From NCBI RefSeq assembly GCF_000003815.2, contig NC_049982.1, positions 11,696,515 to 11,760,514 on the forward strand: DNA of 64,000 nucleotides. The letters run 5' to 3'. Under the pieces are notes generated by a model. The model saw nothing but the letters and a program-made list of their open reading frames with translations. It searched no databases and had not been told where the DNA came from. This stretch comes from Branchiostoma floridae (taxonomy: Eukaryota; Chordata; Leptocardii; Amphioxiformes; Branchiostomatidae). Below, piece after piece: positions 24,001-35,000 of the stretch; position 1 is the first letter of the stretch; the number at the start of each line of letters is the position of its first letter. The translations under genes and the position numbers were made by a program.

Positions 24001-26542
24001 CTCAGGCCAAGTTCCGTGATGTCACCACGCAGTCCATGGCCTTCAAACCCTGGCCGCTGCCCAAGAAGGAGAAGTGGCCCTGGGCCTCCCGGGGCATGTA
24101 CACGTCACCAGCAGACGTCTTTAGGTACCAGTATTATCATTGTCCGTCTCTCCGAGTCTAGGCTCATCGAGTTCTATCACTTCGTCGTAGGTTGAGGTGC
24201 GATTTTATGTCGTAAACTTTTCCAGCAGAACCAATCACCAACAAGGTTTTAAGATCTAGATAGCCTTTTTGGTGACAATTGAATTTTGTACCATACATGC
24301 ACGACCTACACAAGAATGTACTCAGTTTGTAATTGTGACCATTCGAAACGACCAGGCTCTTAGTTGAGGACAAAACAGTGGCAGTGCCTAAAAGGCGAGG
24401 TCACCTCCGCTGTGTTAATCATCGAAAAATGAGCTTTGCAGGTACGCTATGTGTTTTGTCACACCCAGGTGTACCACGTCTTACCGCGAAGACTTCGTGC
24501 AGCCAGCGAAGGTTGGAGACCGCCCCAAACCCTTCCGTCCCGTCAGCAAGCGTGCGGACAAGTCGGACAAAAAAGTTCCCTTCCAGGTGTGTTACAATAG
24601 TACCTCCAATCTCCTTCAACTAAAATCCCCAGGAAAAACACGTACTCTGATGGTGCCATTATCGCCTTGAACGTCACAACCTCTCAGAAAGTCAAGAATA
24701 ACGGAAATGTCCACCATGATACACCTATCACGTCCTTGTCCAAGCCGACTTTGTCGTTGTCATTATTTTTTTACTATGATAACTTAAGTCACAAACCCCA
24801 CCCGTTTTGCAGGGCCAGAGCACCACCCGCAGCACGTACGTTCCCTGGAACAACACCCAGCCCGTCAAGTCCTACAAGAAGAGTGACATCTACTCCCCGC
24901 CTTCCGAGAAGTTCATAGCGCAGTCAACCTATCAGGTGAGATATTCTTAACACCCAAACAGCCAGTGCTGTCACATCGTATGACTTGGTCACAGCTTTTC
25001 ATGTAACGTTTCTCGACTTCCTCAGCCACCCAAACCATCTTGGCAACCCAGAAGCTCCTGTTCTGCATAGCTTTCCCCGTGCCATGTGTTAAGATCTAAG
25101 ACATTGTACTTTGATCCCTCTGGTTCAGACGAGGTTTACCGGAGAGATGGTATCGCCTGCCCGATCATGCCGCCCCGCCTACAAGGGGCCGTACGAGGAG
25201 GGCCGACCTGCTATGGAGGTGAGTACAGCATACCAACACAGCCTCCTACAGATATTCGTTGTATGGGTAAATAGTAGCTCATGGCGGTAAAACGTCTACC
25301 TCGTATCATCAACACTAGAAAATCTAGATACCGTTTACTAGCTAGTATCGCACAAAAGCCGACTTGCTGTCCTGTCCTTGGTGCTGAATAACAACATCAC
25401 TTGATGTCGCCTTCCAGATGCAGACCGCCTCAGTGTCAATGTGTTGCGAATCGCCTGGCAAAGTTGAATGGCAACCTGCCCGATATATACGTTAGACTTA
25501 ACTTGGTACAGACGTCCATAACGTACCGGGAATGTTTTACCGTCCCGGCCTGTCCTTGGTGCTGAATAACAGCAATACTATGTTTCGTCCACTAAATGTT
25601 GAACGCCTTAGTATCGTTGTGTTGAGAATCGCTCGGCAAAGATCAATAGGAACCTCCTCAGCGATAATTTGTCGTTGTTACAGGTATCCACAACATGCCG
25701 GGAGTGTTTTACCGTCCCTGCCCCTCCTGTCCTTGGTTCTGAATAACAGCATTGCTAAACTTCGCCTACAAGATTTTGACCATCACAGTGTCGATGTGTA
25801 GGCTAGCAATTGCGAATCACCCGGCAAAGTTCAATGGTAACCCCCTCAGCAATAATTCGTCGATGTTACAGGCATCCACAACGTACCGGGAGTGTTTTAC
25901 CGTCCCGGCCCGTCCCCAAAGCTGCCCGGCCATGAAGCTGTCCCTGCGGGCGGTGGCGAACGAGGCGGTGAGGCAGGGGTCAAAGAGTTCAGCTGTGGCG
26001 ACGGCGCCTGGTGAGTTCAGAAAAAAAAAAACTTTGTTGAGACAAAAAATGGAAATCATATACAGCAGTAGCCTCTACCAGGCTCCACAGGTCGCTGGAA
26101 AATAATCTAGGGTCGTACTCCTCGGCCATCTAACTCCTCTGGCGTGTTTTCTGTCTTATTTGGCCAATTTCCTATTATTCCAGCGAGCTATGGAGCCCGG
26201 TAGAGGCTACCGTCATAGTAACTTGTTGTTCGCCGCTAATATAAGGGTCCGGTCTCATTCGTTCAACGATTGTCGTAAGATTGCAAACTGAGGGCATGCA
26301 CATGATTGTGCCTAGCTTATGTACCATCACGGGGCATCCTATTCAAATGTAGGAAAATCACCAGACAGCAGCGCCGCCTTGCGACTCTTAACAAGTTTTA
26401 CACATTTTTCCCCTCTCGTGTTTCAGACAGCAACGTTGAGTACAGCCACAAGTCATCCGGGCACACGTATTACCGGCTGTGTAAGCGACCCAACACTGCC
26501 AAACAGTCCGCATCCGGTACCAAAGACTCCAACACCAAATAA
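18005..26542 (+). CDS. SAXO1/2: SAXO1/2-like stabiliser of axonemal microtubules (FAM154 family), 12 exons
   Basis: Exons: 18005-18060, 18465-18567, 19075-19197, 20543-20746, 22201-22311, 23386-23538, 23877-24124, 24469-24586, 24813-24935, 25129-25218, 25872-26010, 26427-26542. All phases join to 527 aa. The N-terminus has the family's cysteine signature: C-x-C-x-x-C-x-C-G-R-H-H-C-P-H (residues 11-25, split across exons 1 and 2). It is followed by many spaced T-x-Y repeats (TEYREEFKAWP, TTYSKCFAWKY, TTSYREDF, STTYRECF) and a C-terminal GHTYY. In vertebrates these repeats bind and stabilise microtubules, and the Cys-rich N-terminus aids targeting to centrioles, basal bodies and axonemes. The protein is somewhat longer than human SAXO1. 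Exon 11 is preceded by two decayed tandem copies of itself. AATAAA at 27212-27217 or 27437-27442 may end the transcript. Confidence 0.92.
18568..25128 (+). other. Introns 2-9 of the SAXO-like gene
   Basis: Introns range from about 0.2 to 1.5 kb. The GC-rich GCGCGC palindrome near 20092-20110 and a TGATCATG palindrome near 19345-19365 are minor features. A 180-bp fold-back element lies in intron 5 (22765-22943). I found no other exon-like sequence, and the joined protein shows no gap against the T-x-Y repeat pattern. Confidence 0.5.
22765..22943. mobile_element. Fold-back MITE-like element, about 180 bp
   Basis: The left arm contains GTTTTTGACGTGT (22783-22795) and the right arm contains its reverse complement (22913-22925). 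Similarity continues inward through CCCG-TTTTCTT-ATGTCC on each strand and outward through TTCGGC. The short centre is GCCGGCCAAATC. It is non-coding and lies in intron 5 of the SAXO-like gene. Confidence 0.65.
25365..25910 (+). repeat. Tandem repeat duplicating the 5' end of SAXO exon 11 and its acceptor (three units of about 177 bp)
   Basis: The phrase TCCTTGGTGCTGAATAACA recurs at about 25373, 25551 and 25727 (third copy slightly changed). An exon-like block containing ACCGGGA(A/G)TGTTTTACCG recurs near 25521, 25698 and in the true exon 11 near 25883. Each copy is preceded by an ACAG acceptor. In the exon frame, the first two copies read through about 18-20 codons and then meet a stop (TGA, TAA). 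The true exon continues because its sequence diverges after the shared block. This is a tandem duplication of a splice acceptor plus the start of an exon. Confidence 0.8.
26068..26210. mobile_element. Fold-back MITE-like element, about 143 bp
   Basis: The left end reads GTAGCCTCTACCAGGCTCC, and the right end on the minus strand reads GTAGCCTCTACCGGGCTCC. Similarity extends through TCGCTGGAA. The centre is unrelated. It lies in intron 11 of the SAXO-like gene, 57 bp after the exon 11 donor. Confidence 0.75.
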
Positions 26543-29039
26543 TGCCCCCTAGCGGTGCTTGAAACAACTGATCATTTTGTAATTTTGATAGCTCAACACC
26601 ACGCGATCTCTCTTCATCTGGCATCTTTTGCAGATGACCCTACATTGTCACAGTTCCTGCAAATTTTGGGTAGGAATTTTTATAAACAGATAACAATATG
26701 GCAGGTTCACTCTTCTATACTGTTTGAAACTAATCAGAAAGTACATGTGATACAAATATACAATCTTATGTCATTTTGGGTGTTTGATATACCTAATGTC
26801 TCAGGCCATGAATATTAATTTCTGACTGCACATACAGAAATGTGTATATATTGACAGAAATACTATACAAAACATGTAACAGGCACTTGAAACTCAGGGA
26901 GCCTGGAAACTTCTCTGTAGAGAACATTAAACATTCAAATACCTGCCACTACAGGGATACTGTAGTCAGTACATACCTCAGACTGGTACCTCAATCACTT
27001 ATTGACAAGTTTTAGCATATTGAAATGTAAGCAGACGTTATGATAGTGGAAGGCATAAACATGCAGTTAATCCTGTGCTGGAACACCAGGGTCTACCAGA
27101 GTCCCTGTCCAGCATGACAGAGCAAAATTAATCATCCTGAAGTCCTACACCCTCCTTGAATCCCTTCTTAAGTGTCAAAGAAAGACAACTATGTCTATGG
27201 CAGTCCTCCCCAATAAAAGGTGCACCACCCATTTATGAGTCTGAATTCCTCTATTAACCTCCTGGCATAACCAAGCGAATTGGTGCCCAAACTTCTACTT
27301 CAGAGTGTTTTAAGGTTAAAGTAGTGAAAGGTTTGACTCATTTTAGTACAGCAGCTGATTTACTTTTTGTTAAGTGCGCTCTTCTCACTGTAGCACGGGA
27401 CAATGCCTGGCTTATAATTGTTCAATTGAAAAGGCCAATAAAATCAGACTATTTCTTTTACTGTACATACTGTTTGGGCTGATTCCTGTATCAGACACTA
27501 CTACATATCTGGACTTCACTAAACAGTACTGTAAAAATTTGATAGCTTCTCAAAGAAGCTAGCTATTTCTTGACCCATTCAGTCCTGGGGGCTGTTTCAC
27601 TTGTGTTCAAACCTGGTTAACCTTATTCCCAACACTCTATGGATAAGGCCACAGCAAGTAAATTTGATGGATGACATCTGTATGTGCAATGAAATCCACC
27701 TGATTAAAAAATGGAGAAAAAATTAGTTCTCCTTTTGCAATGGTCAACTTCACAAGATTAAAAAAATGCAAAATATCTTGGGCGGTAGCCTTCAATGCAC
27801 TTGAAGAAGTGACATTAAAGAGGTAGCCATGAGTGAAGTTGTAGAAGTATCACTAGCTATAGACCTTGAGTGTATTTGTAGGATAGTAGGCTGCAGTACC
27901 GGTGTCCCTTTCTGCACTTGAATGCAGGAATAACAGACTTACTAGCAGTGATGTCAGTGCCATATTTTGACACTTAAATGTCAGCTCTTGCTAAAAAGTT
28001 TATGTTCTCTATTTTGAAAATTTAGGCCCTTTTCTGCATTTTTGTTTTGAGTTTGCATTGAGTGTCATCCATCACATTCACTTCCTACATGTATGTATAA
28101 GTAAACACTGCTGTTCTGACACAGCTGAAACTGTGTGCATGTAGTAGCATTTGAGTGAGAAAAACAACAACAACCCATACCAACCAGGCAAAACAAAAAA
28201 TATAAGAAAAGTAACCCCTTTATTGCTTCCAACTTCTTACATGAATCTCCAGGAAACTTTCCTTTCCTACAATGTCTGGTATAAAATCATCTCGTGAGAA
28301 GTCTTGCCTGTACACTATAGGACTTGAGTACAACTGTACTGTACAGAATTATACACAGGTGCAAGACTTCCAAGTTGTTTACATGGGTTGCTATAGAGTT
28401 GGTCTACTCCCAGCAGAGTCCTAGGTTCCAGGGTTGGCTGTCTCATAATAACATTTATTCCTATCCTTAATTACATGTAACTCGTATTGTTAAAGACTAC
28501 TGAAGAGATGTGTGATTGCATATACTATTTAGACAAGAATATGTTTATCACATCTGACCATAAAAAGCAAGAAACTGACCTGTACCAACGTTCAGACCTT
28601 CCCTTTTTTACCGTGTTCCTCTTAACCCATTTCGTCAATACATCAATGAACTTTATCTTACAGTGTAAACTTAGCCAGAATGTATCAATACACTGCAAAG
28701 TCTAGTGAGACTTGGGGCAAGCAAAACAGAATGAAGAGGAAAATATTCAGGTAAAATACATTGTAGTAACTTGTCATTCTGTCTCATGACTGAAACTTGC
28801 AACATTGACTTAGACTGGACAAAGGCTCATGATTTTGCAGCTTGTTTAATGTACACAGTCTGTACTACCACTTATCACTTTGCTATGGTAAAATATAAGA
28901 AATTAATAATGTAATACCAGAGAGCACCTTACAAGAGGTTCACTGTTGCACCTCATCTGTTCAAATGACTAAGGAACAAATGCAGTAACCATTCTAAGGT
29001 TAGCCACTAACTACTATTGTTTCCGTGGATTGAGAATGA
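26543..29039. other. Convergent intergenic region between SAXO-like and TCERG1
   Basis: It presumably holds both 3' UTRs. + strand AATAAA occurs at 27212-27217 and 27437-27442. On the minus strand, ATTAAA (28845-28850) and AATAAA (28453-28458, 28219-28224) lie 190-820 bp after the TCERG1 stop. A copy of a dispersed repeat (27800-28080) is related to 49630-49930. No other gene is seen. Confidence 0.5.
27800..28080 (+). repeat. Dispersed repeat, copy 1
   Basis: Shared, gapped phrases match 49630-49930 in the same orientation and order: AGAAGTGACA, GAGGTAGC-ATGAG, AATGCAGGAA, GACACTT-AA, TTTTGA-AA and GTCATC. It is diverged, with no coding capacity and no recognisable termini. Confidence 0.45.
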
Positions 29040-32000
29040 CTATTTGACTGTTCTTCTGGTGGGTTCTGATGCTGTTGGGGGTGGAGGCGGACCTCTCCGG
29101 TCCAAGTCTTCGATGTACGACATCAGGAGTTTCCTGCGTTCCTCAGGTACACAGTCCAGCACCAGGTAACGTTTGTCTTTCTCCAGGAGTTTCTCCACAT
29201 CCTTAAGATGGTGACCGTCGGTATCCTCGAACAATCTCTTAGACCTGCAAGAAAGTGTAGGGAAAAGGTCACTAACATAGGCATGCGCCCTGAGTCCATT
29301 TCTATGCCATACAGTGTTCTAGACTACCCAAGGAGGTTAAAATAAGACCACCTAAGACTTGTAGAATGCCTTTTTATTGGAAAAGATAGAGAAATCTTTC
29401 AGACTTGGTCAAAAAACAAGATTTTGGTACATATCTTAGGCCTGTGCAAAAGTTGTTAGTATAACCTGACACAATCAGAAAACAACATGGCAGCATTGTT
29501 CGAAACATTGAAATATTCTGCTGTATAAAAGTGGGACTTTTTAGACACTTGACATAGCAGTCTTCTGTGCCGGAAGAGTTGTTATGACCTGGAATATTCA
29601 TGGATGAGATTACGACATCCATGTTTACATCACCCTGAATATAGATTTTGATTGGTGGCATGGAATGCAACAGGGGATTGTTGGATTTTTTTTTATAGTC
29701 ACGTGGTTCTTTTGAAGAACATGAGTGCCTCCTAGCAAGTCTGAGGTAAACTGCAACTGAAGCAAATCCTTGCTTAGAAGAATGACATGAAATTACTTCA
29801 GTAGCTGATCCTGCTACATAAACTTCCAGGGACATGCATTCATACTAAAGCTTAAAGCCATCAAACAGCATTTCAGAAAAATCTGACAGATTTATAAAAT
29901 CAAGGTTCAAGAGAAACAGGCAGACAAAATTATCATTTTCTAAATCATCAAAGGCCAATAGGCTCATTATGAAAGACAGACAGACAGAGAATAAAAGCAG
30001 AGTGGGCTTTGTCTGGGCGAGCAGCACGACGATGATGATGATGAATAGGCTCTACAGGCAGCCCTGAACACTCACTTGTACGTGATGAATTTGGTCTCTT
30101 TCAGAAGTGTCCTGAAGTCAGCCTTGGCAGCAACAAACTTGTCTCGGATGTAGTCGTTGAACTCCCTCTCCCGTTTCTGAAGCAACAACAATATGTAAAC
30201 AAAAGCTGCAACAAACAGAGGTTAAGTCTACAGGTTTAGTGAACATATTTCTACCATCAGCAGGTTTGTTTCTCCTGTGACACACCAGCACAGTTACAGG
30301 ACATGCCATGCCAGGTGACTGTTGAATCATGAAACCAAACACAAATGCCATGAAAAAGACATTCATGTATTTACATGGATCAGTTTGCATACAATCTGCT
30401 AGTTATTCCACATTTTGGTAGGAGTTTCTTATGTATACAAATTAGTCAATTTGATTATAACCAGTCTGTAAATACCAGCTGTAGTAACATATATGTAGTT
30501 TGTATGCAAAGGAAGATTAGCTACTTAAAATCTATGTAAGTTACCTGATTGACTGAATTAGTATCCAGATCTCTTAAAGTCACATAACAGGAATCATAAA
30601 TGGAAATGAGTCCTGCAATGATCTAAGATCGTCTATCTTAGGATTATCATTTCAAACTTAATTGGAAAAATGCCACTCAGAAATGATCCTCTTTTAGCAA
30701 TGTCAGTACTAAAGCTACAGTGCAAGTGATAAGCACATTTCACCATGAGTACTGTGTGTCATGAACTGTAATTAAAAGTACAAGTACAATCACATTTCTA
30801 GACATACCCTATCACTGGACGAGAACTTGGAAAACCTAGGGTCGTCTTTGATGATTTTCCTAACTTCCTTCCATGAGGACATCAGAGTGATCTGGAAGAA
30901 AGAGCAAAATGTCAAAATTGTCTTCAGTTTTAACTGGTGCACCAAAAATAGTATGCTGTTTGTGGAGTCCTGACTGCATGGCTGTCCCTAAATCTTGTTC
31001 TGTACCTGTTAGGGAGCCAATGTTGTTGATTTTCATTGTAAAATGTCATTGTAAGCTTATAAAAATATATTTTCATCAGTTTCGTGTCACAAAATTCAGA
31101 CGAGGTGAAATTTCTGTCCCCAGATGGTCATGAAGACTGCCCCTCCTGACTAAAATTAAAACCAATACAGGTTGTATCACTGTTGCATTCCTGTGTACTA
31201 CATGTACGCAACGGAAACATCTCCTCTGCAGTATAGTCACTATCAGTAGGGTTGGAGTCTGCTGGACACAGCACCTGCTGGTCTCGCACGTGTACCTCAG
31301 ACGTCTCGTCCAGCAGCTGCTTGAACTGTTCCCTCTTCTTCTTGGTCAGCATGTCGATGTGCTCGTTGAAGAGCTTCTCCTTCTCGTCCCTGTCCAGGAG
31401 GTTGGCCAGCTCCCAGCGGTGGTCCTTCCGCAGCTGCCGCCGGGTCTCCCGCCAGTTGGCGTCTGCATTCCTCACCTGGGGGAAGCACAGTGAAGATGCT
31501 TTATGTCAGTGATTGTGAAAATATCAGCTATAAGATTTAATGTTCTTTTGAGAGGCAAACAAAGCAAATAGCACATTGTATAAGCAACTGTACCTTAAAC
31601 ACAATGATTAATGTTTCTACAAGCTGTAGTACCAGGTTCTGAAATTACAATTCTATTTCAACACACTGACTTTGCACTATTTGCTTGCAAGCTATGGTGC
31701 CAGGTACTTAACTGGCTGCTGTGTTCAATGTGTCTTCACGGAATCAAGAACTGGAAGCATGACTTGTAATGTTTTATATTCACCAACATGCACATTTTGC
31801 ATCCATGGCCTTTGGATAATACTTATTATGGTTGAATGTAATCAGGAACTGTTGTACTTTGTCAAGTCAAGTCAAGTCAAGTCAAAGCATGTTATCCTCA
31901 ATATTGATAATTTCTCCAAGCCATCCTGTCTGGACTACAGGCTAAACCAGACAACCACCTACCATATCTGCCAGCAGTGCCTTGAAGTGCTGGGTTGCCT

Positions 32001-35000
32001 CGTCTCTCTTGTGCTGTTCTCTCTCTCTGTCTACTTCTCTGATCAGCTCTGATCTCTCCTTCTGCACTTCTCTTTGTCTCTCCTTCAGACTTTCCTCTGC
32101 TCTCCTCTGGCGCTCTTTTTCTCTCTCCTTTTCAGCATCCTCCTCCTGTTTAAACAACAACAGAGCAATAAGCACGCAGCAGTAACTCAACAGTCTCTAT
32201 CCTGTAAAGCTGTAGCTCTTATCTTAATATGTGGAATTTTTATGCTAAATGAGGAAGATACAGTTTATGCTAACATATTGTGTGTGATTCATTAAAATGC
32301 ACTCAAAGGCTATCCGACTGCTGCCTTTTCGTGTCAGGGACCCCAGCAGCAGTATAATCAAATACTGACACTACTACTGTAAATGTATGTAAGTACGCGG
32401 GGATTTAATTTCGCGGCAGCGGGAAAAAGGACTTCTCGCGATGGATTTAAGTTCGTGGTAACACCATAGACTGCAATCTAATATCATAATAGAAAAATGT
32501 TTGCAGTGGTTTTAAATTCGCGGTGAAGTGGTCACCGCGAAAACCGCGAACATTAATCCACCGCGAACATTTCTGCATTTACAGTATTCAACAACAGGGT
32601 ATCGAAAGACATCAAATGCATTTGGTAAGAATGCTACTTTCAATAATACTAATACTTTGTAAAACAACAAATCTAAAAAAAAAGATGTGCCAAAAAATGT
32701 GCCAATGTTGAAAATAGCTTGCCAGTGAAAAAAACAACAACAACATAAAACAATGTGAAAAATGAAGCTACAAGTGTACCTGATGGGGGAAACCCAGCAG
32801 TTCAAGGGGTGCCTGTTCACAATTTTTGTTAGGTGTTAAACACAAAAATTCTGCAGAATCAAAACAGTGGTGAAAATAAAAATGGCACAAAAAAAAAGAA
32901 CAAAAAAAACAAAACAAGAAATATGAAAATAAGTCCAGAACATCTCTGAAACCTTGGATGGTGTTGGTTTGGGCATCAGTTCTTTCTGGACAGTTTGGTA
33001 AACACTGTTGGACTGCCAAAAATAGTTTGGCTAGAGCTCACAATTAGAAGAAGAAAAACAATGATGTGTCAAAGAGAAAAGAAAACAATGTAATTTTAAC
33101 TATCATCAGGACCATAGCCCTCTCATACTGACATCAGAACNNNNNNNNNNNNNNNNNNNNNNNNNNNNNNNNNNNNNNNNNNNNNNNNNNNNNNNNNNNN
33201 NNNNNNNNNNNNNNNNNNNNNNNNNNNNNNNNNNNNNNNNTTCATTACTTTCAAAACCTCCTGATGAAAGTTCCTGCTACCTCTTAATTTTATGAAATCT
33301 CATATAAGCTGAGGTAAGGAATTTCCATTACAATGACTGATGAGCTCCATGACATTTTAAGACCTGTGACACAGTTTGTAACATATGAACCTTCTGATAA
33401 GACCTTCCTACTGATTCTTTTCAAACATTTTTCTTATCTGCTCCTCTGGGCTATGATATCATGTTGGGCTGTGATACTGGGCTGAGACGTCCTAAAACTA
33501 CATAAAAACCTACGGTCATTGGGGTCCCCCTGGATGCTGCTCAGCCCCTAGCACAGAACAGACCCCAGTGAAGGAAACTTATCACAGCCTTATGTCCCAC
33601 ATGGGATGAAGAGGATAAGTTAGTAATTAATACTGGGCTGAAATACCATAATGCTGTTAAGCTGGATGCAGAGCCAAAGGTTCTTGCTTATATCATGTCT
33701 CATGATGTTTATAACACAATAGAACTGTCCCACTAACCTTTGCCTTTGTCTCTACGTACATCTTGAACCACTCCTCTCGGAGGTGGCTACTGTCTACAGC
33801 CTTGTAACGAGAGTCGGACTCCACTTTGTCCTTGACCTTGCTCCAGCGGGAGTACTTGTCCACGTTCTGCTCTTTGAGCAGGTCAGTGAAGTCCTGTTTG
33901 ACCTGTTTTGCGTTTGACGAGAGGAGAAAAAAAATACACAACGGTGAGTCCAGGTAGGCAGTGTACAACTGTGGGTGGACAACTGTTCAAAAGAGAAGTA
34001 GCAGTTAGTATACTAAGTTTCAACAGAAGGTGTTCTTTTTTTTTTGCACAACCTATGGCCAAACCACCAAACGAAACATTCCTCCAGCTGTTTTAAGCCT
34101 GTAGCTGCAGCAGCATTTCAGTGGATGATGATGTGTTTCGTACAATCTACATCCATTCATCTACTTTTCACTTGCCCACATGTTGTGTCGTCTTGTCAAA
34201 GGGTGTGAATTATCTTGTTTCTACACAACTGAAGTGATTAGGTGCTCCTGGAACAGTAAGGGCCTAAATGCCAGAAAGTANNNNNNNNNNNNNNNNNNNN
34301 NNNNNNNNNNNNNNNNNNNNNNNNNNNNNNNNNNNNNNNNNNNNNNNNNNNNNNNNNNNNNNNNNNNNNNNNNNNNNNNNGGATCCTGGCTGTCCTGTAA
34401 GGCATGGTTTCAGAGATAGCCCAGGATGTTTTAATGTTTTAGAGACTAGCGAAGGAACTGATATTGTTTTAGATAAAATAAAAGGTCTGAGATTGTGTAT
34501 TTCTACTAAAAGTAGTCAGCTGAAGGACAATGTGCAATTGACAAAGTCTAAGGAGACAGAAGGGTTGTGGTAAAGTAACTTTTCAGTCTGATTCCATCAG
34601 GAACTTCTATGTATGGACAAATGTCTCACCACTTATGTAGAGGAAGTGGCAGTGCGCTGGAGTGTTCTGAACCACTGGTGGCTCATTACACTCCTTGGCC
34701 AGCTAAACTCCTTATGCCACCAGTAGCTCTGCCCGGAGATTACATAATAACCAGAACAGAAACCTGTAAAAGGAAAGTACCGTTTCAACATTTTCACACA
34801 TCAATAAATCAATCTCAGCATGGTAGACTCCCCCCACAAGGCCCCTGGTCCCCCAGTCATTTCTCCCACCACGCACGCCCCTCCGGACTAGAACACCGAC
34901 CTTCTCCGCACGGCTACGACTCGTCTCCTTCTCCTTCTTGCGCAGGGTGGTCATGAACTCGGAGAACAGGGCCTCCCGGTCACGCATCTTCTCAATGGCC

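Noticed and set aside
29374-29835. 153-codon minus-strand frame in the last TCERG1 intron
   Set aside because: No domain recognised and no phase-compatible splice signals. The flanking exons join directly in phase and match conserved TCERG1.
34180-34573. Open frames spanning the N gap
   Set aside because: They exist only because N was translated as X; no evidence of coding.
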